Positions 9,332 through 16,641 of a stretch of 64,000 bases of DNA are shown piece after piece. The position numbers were made by a program, and so were the translations under genes. The notes beneath the pieces are model-generated. The model was not told the origin of the DNA and searched no databases. It saw nothing but the letters and a program-made list of their open reading frames with translations. This DNA is from Pseudanabaena sp. lw0831 (GTDB taxonomy: Bacteria > Cyanobacteriota > Cyanobacteriia > Pseudanabaenales > Pseudanabaenaceae): positions 25,169-89,168 of the forward strand of contig NZ_BBJB01000067.1 of NCBI RefSeq assembly GCF_016584665.1, in the 5' to 3' direction. Position 1 is the stretch's first letter. The number at the start of each line of letters is the position of its first letter.

Positions 9332-10180
9332 TTAGAGTTCTGCTCCGCTAGCCGTAGGATCTCGACTCCTAACTAAAGTATGTGACGGTGACAGCAAGCA
9401 AATCTGTAACCCCACAGGGGTAATGATTGTCATTGCTTCCACATCAAAAACTTGACGTAGATTTTCAGGCGTGATCGCTTGATCGGGAGTACCGATCGCG
9501 ACAATTTCTCCGTTCTTCAGCATGGCAATGCGATCGCTATAACGCACCGCCAAATTAATATCATGCAGCACCGTAATAATCGACAATTGACGCTCGTGAT
9601 TGAGCGTTTTCAAAAGTTCCAATAGCTCTAACTGATGATGCAAATCCAAAAATGTAGTCGGTTCATCGAGCAATAGAACTTGTGGATCTTGAGCTAAGGT
9701 CAAAGCTAAAAAAGCCCTTTGCCTCTCACCACCCGAAAGCTGCTCTACAGGGCGATCGCTAAATTCAGTTAACTGGGTTTGCGCGATCGCAATGTCTACC
9801 TTTTCGCGATCTTCTAAACTCAGATCCCATTGCCACCAAGGTTGATGAGGAGTGCGTCCGAGGCTCACCAGTTGTCGCACAGTTAACCCCGCAGGAACAA
9901 CTTGCTGCTGGGGCAAAATCGCCAACTGCCGCGCTACCGCCTGTGCAGATTGTTGATGAATCGCTTTGCCATCAAGTAGAACTGTGCCAGTTTGAGGCGT
10001 AAGGATACGGCTAAATAATCGTAATAAAGTTGATTTGCCTGAACCGTTCGCACCGACTAGGCTTAGCCATTCTCCTTTATGCAAAGATAGCGACACATCC
10101 TTGACGATCGCCTGTTTGCTATAGCCACCAAAGAGATGTTTTGATTCTAACAATGCATCAGAAAGATCATAATTATCCAT
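9332..10180 (-). CDS. ABC transporter ATP-binding protein (FecE/FhuC/BtuD type)
   Basis: From the ATG at 10180 (MDNYDLSDALLES) the protein has 282 residues, the usual size; longer in-frame extensions overlap the permease gene in another frame and look non-coding. Walker A GANGSGKST, Q-loop region LAILPQQQ, signature LSGGERQR, Walker B VLLLDEPTTFLD and the switch His in VLHDINLAVRYSD are all present. It energises the FecCD permease encoded two bases upstream, importing a metal chelate across the inner membrane. Confidence 0.93.
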   Translation of the reverse strand: MDNYDLSDALLESKHLFGGYSKQAIVKDVSLSLHKGEWLSLVGANGSGKSTLLRLFSRILTPQTGTVLLDGKAIHQQSAQAVARQLAILPQQQVVPAGLTVRQLVSLGRTPHQPWWQWDLSLEDREKVDIAIAQTQLTEFSDRPVEQLSGGERQRAFLALTLAQDPQVLLLDEPTTFLDLHHQLELLELLKTLNHERQLSIITVLHDINLAVRYSDRIAMLKNGEIVAIGTPDQAITPENLRQVFDVEAMTIITPVGLQICLLSPSHTLVRSRDPTASGAEL

Positions 10181-10182
10181 TT

Positions 10183-11202
10183 CTAACCTCTCTTGCCGCG
10201 CCGATAGAGCAACCAAATAAATAGCGGCGAACCCAGCAACGCAGTAACTGCGCCCACAGGTAATTCCACCGTTCCTAATCGCGACAGTAAATCCGCAAGA
10301 GTCAGCACCCACGCACCACCGATCGCCGAACATGGCAAAATCCATCGATAATCAGAACCGACCAACAACCGCACACCATGCGGCACAACCAAGCCGACAA
10401 AGCCAATTAGCCCCGCCATACTGACGGCACTTGCTGCTAGTAAACTCGCCACTGCACCGATCGCTAAACGCGATCGCACAAGAGAAGTTCCTAAACCCGA
10501 AGCCATATCGTCGCCAAGATTGAGCAAATTGAGTGGGCGTGCCAACAAGCACCCAGCAATTAGCGCCATGCCCACATATGGCCCAACATTATTCACTTCA
10601 GCCCATCCGCGACCATTGAGACTGCCGATCAGCCAATTTAGCGCCGCCTGAATCCTGCCATCGTCAGCAAGTAATAGCAAAGTAGTTTGGATAGCCCCAA
10701 ACATCGAGCTAATCGCCACACCCGCCAAAATCAAGCGCTCGACTGAAAGTCCACCGCCCAAGTAGCCAAGGGAATAAACGATTATTGCAGTTGCGATCGC
10801 ACCTATCCATGCACCTACAGGAACCAAAGTCTGCACGACACCGAGGGTAATCATTGCGATCGCAACGAGTCCCGCACCTGCGGAAATGCCCAACACAAAA
10901 GGATCGGCAAGTCCATTTCGCAACATTCCTTGCAGCAATGCACCCGACATTCCTAGCGCCGCACCGACCACCATCGCCGCAATAATGCGCGGTAATCGCA
11001 GTTCCCAAATAATCGTTTGATTAATTGATTCGCCTTGATGCCAGAGCGCTTGCCAGAGATCATTCCAGCTAAGCGGGACGGCTCCTTGGCATAGAGAAAT
11101 TGCCATCGTTAGCAGCAGTCCCATCGTTAATAAAACTAAAGTTGGAAGAAAGCGATCGCGTAAAAGCAAATGATTAAATTTAAATTTCTGAACTGTCATC
11201 AA
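10183..11202 (-). CDS. FecCD/BtuC-family ABC permease
   Basis: This 339-residue, roughly ten-helix protein carries the FecCD family signatures: LRLPRIIAAMVVGAALGMSG near the N-terminus, GNPFV-like GLADPFVLGISAGAGL in the middle, and GLIGFVGLVVPHGVRLLVGSDYR, which forms the coupling-helix region contacting the ATPase. The stop codon is two bases before the ATPase start, so the pair is translationally coupled. Only one permease gene is seen, so it should act as a homodimer. Confidence 0.93.
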   Translation of the reverse strand: MMTVQKFKFNHLLLRDRFLPTLVLLTMGLLLTMAISLCQGAVPLSWNDLWQALWHQGESINQTIIWELRLPRIIAAMVVGAALGMSGALLQGMLRNGLADPFVLGISAGAGLVAIAMITLGVVQTLVPVGAWIGAIATAIIVYSLGYLGGGLSVERLILAGVAISSMFGAIQTTLLLLADDGRIQAALNWLIGSLNGRGWAEVNNVGPYVGMALIAGCLLARPLNLLNLGDDMASGLGTSLVRSRLAIGAVASLLAASAVSMAGLIGFVGLVVPHGVRLLVGSDYRWILPCSAIGGAWVLTLADLLSRLGTVELPVGAVTALLGSPLFIWLLYRRGKRG

Positions 11203-11261
11203 CCCAAATTAACCTGAATAACTCTAATCCTAACTTTTGCCAAGCAAGTTGTTGAAATTAA

Positions 11262-11338
11262 GCGTAGGATGGATTAGCGATAGCGTAACCCATCATTTTT
11301 ACTATTGATGCGTTACGTTGCACTAACGCATCCTACAT
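11262..11338. repeat. Imperfect inverted repeat of the GTAGGATGCGTTA type
   Basis: TAGGATGGATTAGCGATAGCGTAACCCATC is answered on the other strand by GATGCGTTA...GCATCCTA, giving a foldable element of about 77 bp in the 153-bp gap between the VOC gene and the permease gene. Repeats of this consensus are widespread in unrelated bacteria. It separates isiB-VOC from the transporter genes. Confidence 0.6.
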
Positions 11339-11355
11339 TAGACTCAATCTCTGTA

Positions 11356-11730
11356 TTATGAATTCTCGGCAATCCTCCATAAAACACCTGACGGATCGAT
11401 TACTACAAAGTCGCGCATTTTCCATTCCTGCTGTTTTGGGGGAATAACTCTCACATTATACCTTTCAGCAATTTCGCGGTTCTGGACTTCAGCCCACCAA
11501 CTATCCACATCTTCAACCAACAGATGCATCATTAGGGTTTCGGCAAGTTCCTTTACATAAAAATTCTGTAAGAAAAAGCCTACACCTGTATTACCAACAT
11601 TAAAGACAGCTAGTTCCGCATCTTCATAAAATATTTCAAATCCAAGGTCTAGATAAAATGACTTGGAGAGATTGAAATCTTTGGCAGGAACAAAGGCTCT
11701 CAAGTTTATAGCATTCAAGTTAGACACCAA
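11356..11730 (-). CDS. VOC family protein (bleomycin-resistance-like)
   Basis: The 124-residue protein shows the VOC fold: LNAINLRAFVPAKDFNLSKSFYLDLGFEI, the middle strand VGFFLQNF, and MHLLVEDVDSWWAEVQ followed by the C-terminal IDPSGVLWRIAE with the metal-ligand Glu. Its start overlaps the end of the flavodoxin gene by 11 bp, indicating coupling to isiB. It is different in sequence from the VOC protein at 6159-6512. Substrate unknown. Confidence 0.85.
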   Translation of the reverse strand: MVSNLNAINLRAFVPAKDFNLSKSFYLDLGFEIFYEDAELAVFNVGNTGVGFFLQNFYVKELAETLMMHLLVEDVDSWWAEVQNREIAERYNVRVIPPKQQEWKMRDFVVIDPSGVLWRIAENS

Positions 11731-12229
11731 ACTCAGACCTCAACAGCGCTACCCACTTTTTCAATCTTTGCTCAGTCAACTCCGATTGATTAGTATCATC
11801 TAGAGCCAATCCGACAAATTTACCATTGCGTACTGCTTTGGATTGATCAAATTCATAGCCTTCCATTGACCAATAACCAACAGTCTTGCCACCACGCTCT
11901 GCAATCTTCTCTTCGAGAATACCGATCGCATCCAAGAAGTTATCTGAATAGCCAATCTGATCGCCACACCCGAAATAAGCAACTTTCTTACCAGAAAAAT
12001 CGACATCATCAAGTTCAGGCAACAAACCTTCCCAGTCCGATTGCAGCTCACCAATATTCCACGTCGGACAACCGACAATCACACAATCATAGTCCGCAAA
12101 ATCACTAGCATCAGCTTTTGCGACATCATGTAAATCCACAAGCCCAGAACCAAATGCTTTCTGAATTTCCTCAGCCGCACTCTCAGTATTTCCAGTCTGA
12201 GTGCCAAAAAACAAGCCAATCTTAGCCAT
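11720..12229 (-). CDS. isiB: Long-chain flavodoxin (IsiB/FldA)
   Basis: The 169-residue protein has the FMN phosphate loop GTQTGNTES at residues 10-18, the 50s loop VGCPTWNIGELQSDW with the stacking Trp, and the 90s loop FGCGDQIGYSDNF with Tyr. The loop insertion of long-chain flavodoxins is present. It replaces ferredoxin as electron carrier from photosystem I under iron limitation. Its placement in the same direction as isiA, with a Crp-type regulator between them, is an expanded version of the usual isiAB operon. The downstream VOC gene overlaps its 3' end. Confidence 0.93.
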   Translation of the reverse strand: MAKIGLFFGTQTGNTESAAEEIQKAFGSGLVDLHDVAKADASDFADYDCVIVGCPTWNIGELQSDWEGLLPELDDVDFSGKKVAYFGCGDQIGYSDNFLDAIGILEEKIAERGGKTVGYWSMEGYEFDQSKAVRNGKFVGLALDDTNQSELTEQRLKKWVALLRSEFGV

Positions 12230-12274
12230 AATTATATTCTTCCTTGTTTAGAATAATTAGTAAATGTTGAGAAA

Positions 12275-12928
12275 TTAGATTAGTGATTCTTGCAAAGATG
12301 GAAATGATCTTTCGGGGAAATTTTGATGCAATGTCAAATAATGATTTTTCCAACTGAGTAAACCTTGTAGTCGCAATTGGTTAAGCGATCGCGTCATGGT
12401 TACTCTGGTCGAGCCAATCGTATCGGCAATATCTTGATGGGTAAGCTTGATACCGATAGTCATTCCGCGATCGCAAGGTTTCCCAAACTTTCTAGACAAC
12501 CAAATGAGAAACTTCTTGAGTTTGACATCAATAGTGCGGCAATGAGCAATATTCAATAACTGTTGCGTTTGCTGACAATGGTCAATAATTGCGCTAGAAG
12601 CCTGTTCCCATAAAATCGATGGTAAGATTTCCACCTCAACATCATTCAAACATTGAATCTGATAAGGATCGAGAGTTGACATGAGACTACCGACAATATC
12701 GCCTTCATTCCATAGTCCCAAGATAATCTGGTTGCCCTCCTCATCCCAAGTCATCGTCCGCACAATTCCAGTTTTAATGCGCCACAACACATCACTGCGA
12801 AGTGGAATATACTCGTAACGCTTGAAGTAATAGCTTTTGAGTCCATGATTGAGAAGGTGTAAAACCCTTGGCGGTGCAAGCGGAATCGATAAATGGTTAT
12901 CTGCTAATTTAACTAATGTAGAATTCAT
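12275..12928 (-). CDS. Crp/Fnr-family transcriptional regulator
   Basis: The 217-residue protein has an N-terminal cyclic-nucleotide-binding-like barrel (YEYIPLRSDVLWRIKTGIVRTMTWDEEGNQIILGLWNEGDIVG) and a C-terminal winged helix with LTHQDIADTIGSTRVTMTRSLNQL, the recognition helix expected around TRVTMTR. The Arg/Ser pocket that holds cAMP phosphate in CRP is not evident and there is no Cys cluster of FNR type, so the effector is unknown; it is closest in style to NtcA-like cyanobacterial regulators. Lying between isiA and isiB, it may adjust the iron-stress response. A palindrome at 14201-14226 in the isiA leader is a candidate site for it. Confidence 0.88.
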   Translation of the reverse strand: MNSTLVKLADNHLSIPLAPPRVLHLLNHGLKSYYFKRYEYIPLRSDVLWRIKTGIVRTMTWDEEGNQIILGLWNEGDIVGSLMSTLDPYQIQCLNDVEVEILPSILWEQASSAIIDHCQQTQQLLNIAHCRTIDVKLKKFLIWLSRKFGKPCDRGMTIGIKLTHQDIADTIGSTRVTMTRSLNQLRLQGLLSWKNHYLTLHQNFPERSFPSLQESLI

Positions 12929-12947
12929 TGCTTGAACCTCTATGTAT

Positions 12948-13037
12948 TTATCTTTGTATCAGAGCCATCAGCAGCCAAAAGTTTGTCAGATAAGTTAATG
13001 ATGCGATCGTTAATAAACTGCCAAGAAACATCGCCAT
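12948..13037 (-). CDS. Possible 29-aa single-span membrane peptide between isiA and the Crp gene
   Basis: ATG at 13037 opens a 30-codon frame ending at TAA 12948-12950. Almost the entire product (MAMFLGSLLTIASLTYLTNF and nine more residues, ending IQR) is one hydrophobic helix with a positive C-terminus, as in small photosystem subunits. No strong ribosome site precedes it. I do not recognise a family. The position, in the isiA-to-crp gap and on the same strand, suggests co-transcription; it may be chance. Confidence 0.35.
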   Translation of the reverse strand: MAMFLGSLLTIASLTYLTNFWLLMALIQR

Positions 13038-13068
13038 GATTTTGTTCTCTAATATTTTTTGAGAAAGC

Positions 13069-13117
13069 CATATTTCTACTAAGAGTTTGGCTTTGCCAAA
13101 CTCTTAGTAGAAATATG
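13069..13117. repeat. Perfect 23-bp palindrome, loop ttt, downstream of isiA
   Basis: Arms CATATTTCTACTAAGAGTTTGGC and complement flank ttt (GC-ttt-GC apex). It starts a few bases after the isiA stop codon on the minus strand and could attenuate read-through from isiA into the regulator and isiB. Confidence 0.85.
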
Positions 13118-13122
13118 GGCTG

Positions 13123-14154
13123 TTATTCCGCAGTCGCCATATTTAGGGCGCGACTAACACGACCAAAATCAAAGCCGATCGCCTTGAGCGCATGATACAA
13201 ATGTCCTTGCAAGAAGAAGAACGCCAAGATGAAGTGAGCATTTGCTAGCCAGCAACGGGGAGTGTGCGCTCCGAAGGGCAATGTCACGGTATCAGCATAG
13301 AAAGGCATGACGCTTAGTTTCACTTGCAAAATCTCACCATAAAACTCCACAGGATAGGCAAGAGTATTCACTGCACAGAAATAAGAAGCAACAAAACCAG
13401 CCAGTGCAATACCGCCTAATGAATAAGAGAGAATTGCTTCACTAGAGAAGATCAAGACTTTCTTCGCCCAAGCCAAAGGTGGAACGACGATATGCCAAAC
13501 CCCACCAGCCAAAAGCATAATCCCTACATATATATGACCGCCAACAAGATCTTCTAAGCTATTCACACTTGCAAAATGAGTTTGATAGCCATAGATCACC
13601 AATGGATCGAGAGTCGGTGCAGTCACAACCCTAACAGCATGAATAGTCGAGTCATAAAGCCCACCAAAGTACATCGCTTTTGCGGCAAGCAATAATGCTC
13701 CTGCTCCTAAGAACAGCAAATGATGCCCCAAGATAATTCCTAATTTGCGCGAGTCAGTCCATTCAAAATGGAAATTTTTGGCAAAGCCCTTTAGTTCTTT
13801 GAGACTGGCTGGGGTTTTGGTGAGGTGAAACAATGCTCCCGCCGCCAAAACTGCGGATGAGATCAGATGGAGTGAGCCAATCAGAAAACAGGAATAACTA
13901 TCAATAATTGTGCCGCCTTCACCAACACCAATCCCTAAAGAAGCAAGATGCGGTAGCAAAATCAAGCCTTGGCTACCCATAGGCAGATCGGCTCTATACC
14001 ATGAGATTTCATATAGGGTAAATGCACCAGCCCAAAAAGCGATTAATGCGGCTTGAGCAACATGAGCCACGATAAAAAGACCAGAAAGATCGGCAAAACG
14101 AGCATTCCCAGCCCACCAATCAGATTTCACATTAGGATTTTCAGAGATTTGCAT
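13123..14154 (-). CDS. isiA: Iron-stress-induced chlorophyll-binding protein IsiA (CP43')
   Basis: The 343-residue protein belongs to the six-helix Pcb/IsiA/CP43 antenna family. It shows [68 protein letters not shown] and a C-terminal [26 protein letters not shown] with the conserved chlorophyll-ligating histidines. It lacks the large lumenal loop of true CP43, which separates it from PsbC. IsiA forms rings around photosystem I under iron or oxidative stress. A near-consensus Fur box lies about 111 bp upstream. An IsrR-type antisense RNA is known in other cyanobacteria but I cannot show one here. Confidence 0.95.
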   Translation of the reverse strand: MQISENPNVKSDWWAGNARFADLSGLFIVAHVAQAALIAFWAGAFTLYEISWYRADLPMGSQGLILLPHLASLGIGVGEGGTIIDSYSCFLIGSLHLISSAVLAAGALFHLTKTPASLKELKGFAKNFHFEWTDSRKLGIILGHHLLFLGAGALLLAAKAMYFGGLYDSTIHAVRVVTAPTLDPLVIYGYQTHFASVNSLEDLVGGHIYVGIMLLAGGVWHIVVPPLAWAKKVLIFSSEAILSYSLGGIALAGFVASYFCAVNTLAYPVEFYGEILQVKLSVMPFYADTVTLPFGAHTPRCWLANAHFILAFFFLQGHLYHALKAIGFDFGRVSRALNMATAE

Positions 14155-14200
14155 AGCTACTTAGATCAACAGTAAGTTACCAAAAAATTCACGATTTCAA

Positions 14201-14226
14201 TTGCAGCTAATAGGAATTAGTTGCAA
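14201..14226. promoter_or_regulatory. Palindrome in the isiA leader, possible operator
   Basis: TTGCAGCTAAT and ATTAGTTGCAA form an 11-bp inverted repeat with one mismatch around AGGA, 46-72 bp before the isiA start codon. The symmetry and spacing resemble a dimeric regulator site; the Crp-type regulator encoded downstream is the obvious candidate. It could alternatively act as an RNA hairpin in the 5' leader. Confidence 0.45.
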
Positions 14227-14264
14227 TAAATTTTCTTTGTTTATCCTACCAGAGAATTCTTTAT

Positions 14265-14279
14265 TGAGAATTACTATCA
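14265..14279 (-). promoter_or_regulatory. Fur box upstream of isiA
   Basis: Read on the minus strand the site is TGATAGTAATTCTCA, matching 12 of 14 defined positions of the 7-1-7 Fur consensus TGATAATnATTATCA. It is about 111 bp upstream of isiA. Fur repression of isiAB with iron is well established in cyanobacteria, so this site probably controls isiA and perhaps the genes behind it. Confidence 0.65.
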
Positions 14280-14307
14280 TTAAAAACTTAATAAAGCTTA
14301 ACATTCC

Positions 14308-14358
14308 TAAAGAGGTATGGATAGGCAGTGCAAAGCACTGCCTATCCATACCTCTTTA
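14308..14358. repeat. Perfect 24-bp palindrome, loop aaa
   Basis: Arms TAAAGAGGTATGGATAGGCA + GTGC and complement flank aaa (GC-aaa-GC apex). It sits in the divergent gap between isiA and the methyltransferase, immediately before element C copy 2. Confidence 0.85.
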
Positions 14359-14361
14359 GCG

Positions 14362-14526
14362 TTACCTAACTCATGTTATGTAGAAGTTAACTAAAGCCCT
14401 CACCCCTAGCCCCTCTCCCGCAGGAGAGAGGAACAAGAAAATAATATGGCTTTTCACCCATTCTCCTGCGGGAGAATGGGTGAGGGGTGAGGGCAGATCT
14501 TCGCTCTGCGTAAGATGAGTCACCTA
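14362..14526. repeat. MITE-like element C, copy 2
   Basis: The left end TACCTAACTCATGTTATGTAG and the right end, reversed, TAGGTGACTCATCTTACGCAG are inverted relatives and match element C copy 1 at 5888-6062. The interior again holds paired CCCTCACCCC/GGGGTGAGGG arms plus an inner hairpin. No ORF. With the preceding palindrome it fills most of the 416-bp gap 14155-14570. Confidence 0.7.
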
Positions 14527-14570
14527 AAATTTGAGTATGATTGGATCGGTATCTCTTGCTATAACTATCT

Positions 14571-15224
14571 ATGCAACTTGCTTCAGAACAACGTACAAAA
14601 CTTGATAACTCCGATGATGCGCTGTTCTATGACTATCCGCGCTTTGTCACCCATGTAGACGATCGCTTTATTAAGCAACTTACAGAGCTTTATCGTCAGC
14701 GCTTACAACCAAATACACGCATTCTCGATTTGATGAGTAGCTGGGTGTCACACCTGCCTGACGAAATGGAATTTGCCCATATAGAGGGGCATGGACTGAA
14801 TGCTGAAGAGTTGGCTCGCAACCCGCGCTTAGATCATTATTTTGTCCAGAACCTGAATAAACAGCAATTATTACCATTTGCCGACCGCTCTTTTGACGCA
14901 GTTTTAAATACAGTCTCAGTGCAGTATTTGCAATATCCAGAAGCCGTATTTGCGGAAATTCATCGCGTTCTAAAAGTTGGTGGTCTTGCAATTATTAGCT
15001 TCTCAAATCGGATGTTTTCTCAGAAGGCAATTCAAGCATGGCGCGATGGTGAAGCAGGCGATCGCACTAAATTAGTATTCAAGTATTTTGCCTCGGTTCC
15101 ACAAGGCTTCACCCGTCCTGAATTAGTAGCAAATGTGACCCCTAGTTCTCCTTTTTTAGCAATGTTAGGGATGGCAAGTAGCGATCCGTTTTATGCTGTA
15201 GTAGCAACTCGTTGTGAAATATAG
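14571..15224 (+). CDS. Class I SAM-dependent methyltransferase
   Basis: The 217-residue protein follows the type-11 methyltransferase plan: motif I region ILDLMSSWVSHLP, an acidic end of strand 2 (HIEGHGLN), DRSFDAVLNTVSVQYL (motif II/III) and VFAEIHRVLKVGGLAIISFSNRMF. Motif I has LMSSW in place of the usual glycine-rich DxGxGxG, a variant I associate with a cyanobacterial and chloroplast subfamily. The substrate is unknown. Confidence 0.85.
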   Translation: MQLASEQRTKLDNSDDALFYDYPRFVTHVDDRFIKQLTELYRQRLQPNTRILDLMSSWVSHLPDEMEFAHIEGHGLNAEELARNPRLDHYFVQNLNKQQLLPFADRSFDAVLNTVSVQYLQYPEAVFAEIHRVLKVGGLAIISFSNRMFSQKAIQAWRDGEAGDRTKLVFKYFASVPQGFTRPELVANVTPSSPFLAMLGMASSDPFYAVVATRCEI

Positions 15225-15251
15225 CGCTCTGCGCTGTAGTAAAACCCAAAT

Positions 15252-15335
15252 TTTTGTTAAAAGTATTGCTTCGCAATACTTTTAACAAAATCCAAAAATG
15301 TTGCGGTGGGCGTAGCCCACCGCAACATTTTTGGA
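15252..15335. repeat. Two adjacent palindromes, the second apparently inserted in the first
   Basis: Palindrome 1 (15252-15290) has arms TTTTGTTAAAAGTATTGC around ttc; palindrome 2 (15291-15335) has arms TCCAAAAATGTTGCGGTGGGC around gta. The bases AACCCAAATT before palindrome 1 have no partner directly after it, as if palindrome 2 displaced the outer right arm. The pair is preceded by GCGCTCTGCGC. It separates the methyltransferase from thiO. Confidence 0.8.
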
Positions 15336-15363
15336 TCAATTATTCTGAATTGAGCGAAATAGA

Positions 15364-16371
15364 ATGACTGATGTTTTAGTAATTGGTGGTGGCATTATCG
15401 GCTTATCAATAGCGATCGCCCTTTCTCAAAAAGGGGCAAATGTCACTATAGTTGAGAGGGATCTTTGTGGACATGGTGCAACATGGGCAGCGGCGGGAAT
15501 GCTTGCACCTGAAGCAGAACGCCTAGAAGGTAATCTATTAGATTTTGGTATCCGTAGCCGTGAAATGTATCCGCAATGGATTGCGAACTTGATGCGCTTG
15601 TCTGGTCAAGACTGCGGTTATTGGTGTTGTGGGATGTTAGCGCCAGTTTTAGAAGAAAGCGATCGCCAAGTTATGTCTGGACATCCTAAATATATTAGTC
15701 GTGAGGAATCCTATAAACGTCAATCTGGTTTGGGTCAATCTATTTTAGGTTCTCTCTGGTTGCCTGAAGATGGACAAGTAAATAACCGCAAGCTTACGCA
15801 AGCTTTACTAACGACCGCGAGATCGCTTTCGATCAAGATTTTGGAAGGAACAACAGTTTATCAAATTGGACGCGATCGCAATCTGGTGTCGCATCTCGAT
15901 ACTAGTGCTGGTAAATTGCAAAGCGATCGCTATGTTCTCGCAACAGGTGCATGGACTCGCTCTCTGATGCCTTTGCCGATTAAGCCGATTAAAGGACAAA
16001 TGCTTTCGGTATTTGATGGCGATCGCAAGTTACAAAAGGTAATTTATGCGCCAAGTTGCTATATCGTGCCGCGCCAAGATGGAACGATTGTAATCGGGGC
16101 AACGGTTGAGGACAATGGGTTCTCGCAGGGCAATACCGCCGCAGGGATCGCGCAGTTATTAAACAGAGCTATTTCTATATATCCTGCGATCGCGGATATG
16201 CCCATCACCGAAACATGGTGGGGATTCCGTCCCCATGCTCCCAATGAAGTTCCACTTCTTGGAGCAAGTGATTATGAAAATCTAGTTTTAGCGACTGGTC
16301 ACTATCGCAATGGGATTCTCTTTGCACCGATTACGGCTAAGCTAATTACTGATTTTATGTTAGTGTCATGA
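15364..16371 (+). CDS. thiO: Glycine oxidase ThiO (FAD-dependent, DAO family)
   Basis: The 335-residue protein begins with the dinucleotide-binding VLVIGGGIIGLSIAIALSQ and ERDLCGHGATWAAAGMLAPEAE, the hallmark of ThiO, and ends with TWWGFRPHAPNEVPLLG and LVLATGHYRNGILFAP. It oxidises glycine to the imine used in thiazole synthesis for thiamine. It is not fused to thiG, as it is in some cyanobacteria, and no thi gene is adjacent. Sarcosine-oxidase-like paralogues are the main alternative. Confidence 0.88.
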   Translation: MTDVLVIGGGIIGLSIAIALSQKGANVTIVERDLCGHGATWAAAGMLAPEAERLEGNLLDFGIRSREMYPQWIANLMRLSGQDCGYWCCGMLAPVLEESDRQVMSGHPKYISREESYKRQSGLGQSILGSLWLPEDGQVNNRKLTQALLTTARSLSIKILEGTTVYQIGRDRNLVSHLDTSAGKLQSDRYVLATGAWTRSLMPLPIKPIKGQMLSVFDGDRKLQKVIYAPSCYIVPRQDGTIVIGATVEDNGFSQGNTAAGIAQLLNRAISIYPAIADMPITETWWGFRPHAPNEVPLLGASDYENLVLATGHYRNGILFAPITAKLITDFMLVS

Positions 16372-16474
16372 ATTATTCGCGCTCGCCCAAAGCAAAAAAT
16401 CGATCTGATATTGCTGTTTCATTTCTGGGTTTTCTTGTCCTGATAAAAACCTATCACCTTTCTTTTATTGGCAC

Positions 16475-16594
16475 TATATAGCAATGTAAGTTTTGCTTAG
16501 GACATAAAACCCAAAAGATGAGTGGCGGTGCTTCGCACCGCCACTCATCTTTTGGGTTTTGATTTGTCCTATCTATCTCTTGCATTGCTATATA
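16475..16594. repeat. Nested MITE-like element with central 26-bp palindrome
   Basis: Outer inverted repeats TATATAGCAATGTAAG (16475-16490) and its near-complement (16579-16594, 15 of 16 matching) enclose inner AGGACA/TGTCCT arms and a perfect palindrome at 16506-16560 with arms AAAACCCAAAAGATGAGTGG + CGGTGC around ttc. The palindrome shares its core with 569-607. The element lies between thiO and the phosphoribosyltransferase leader. Confidence 0.75.
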
Positions 16595-16614
16595 ATGAAA
16601 GAGGAGGAGTAATC

Positions 16615-16641
16615 ATGAAAAGGAGGTGTAATTCTCCATGA
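16615..16641 (+). CDS. Possible 8-aa leader peptide coupled to the phosphoribosyltransferase
   Basis: ATG 16615 follows a good ribosome site (GAGGAGGAG at 16601-16609) and encodes MKRRCNSP. Its TGA at 16639-16641 overlaps the ATG of the next gene as ATGA. The second ribosome site, AGGAGG at 16621-16626, lies inside the mini-ORF. The layout suggests translational coupling or attenuation; it may simply be chance. Confidence 0.4.
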   Translation: MKRRCNSP

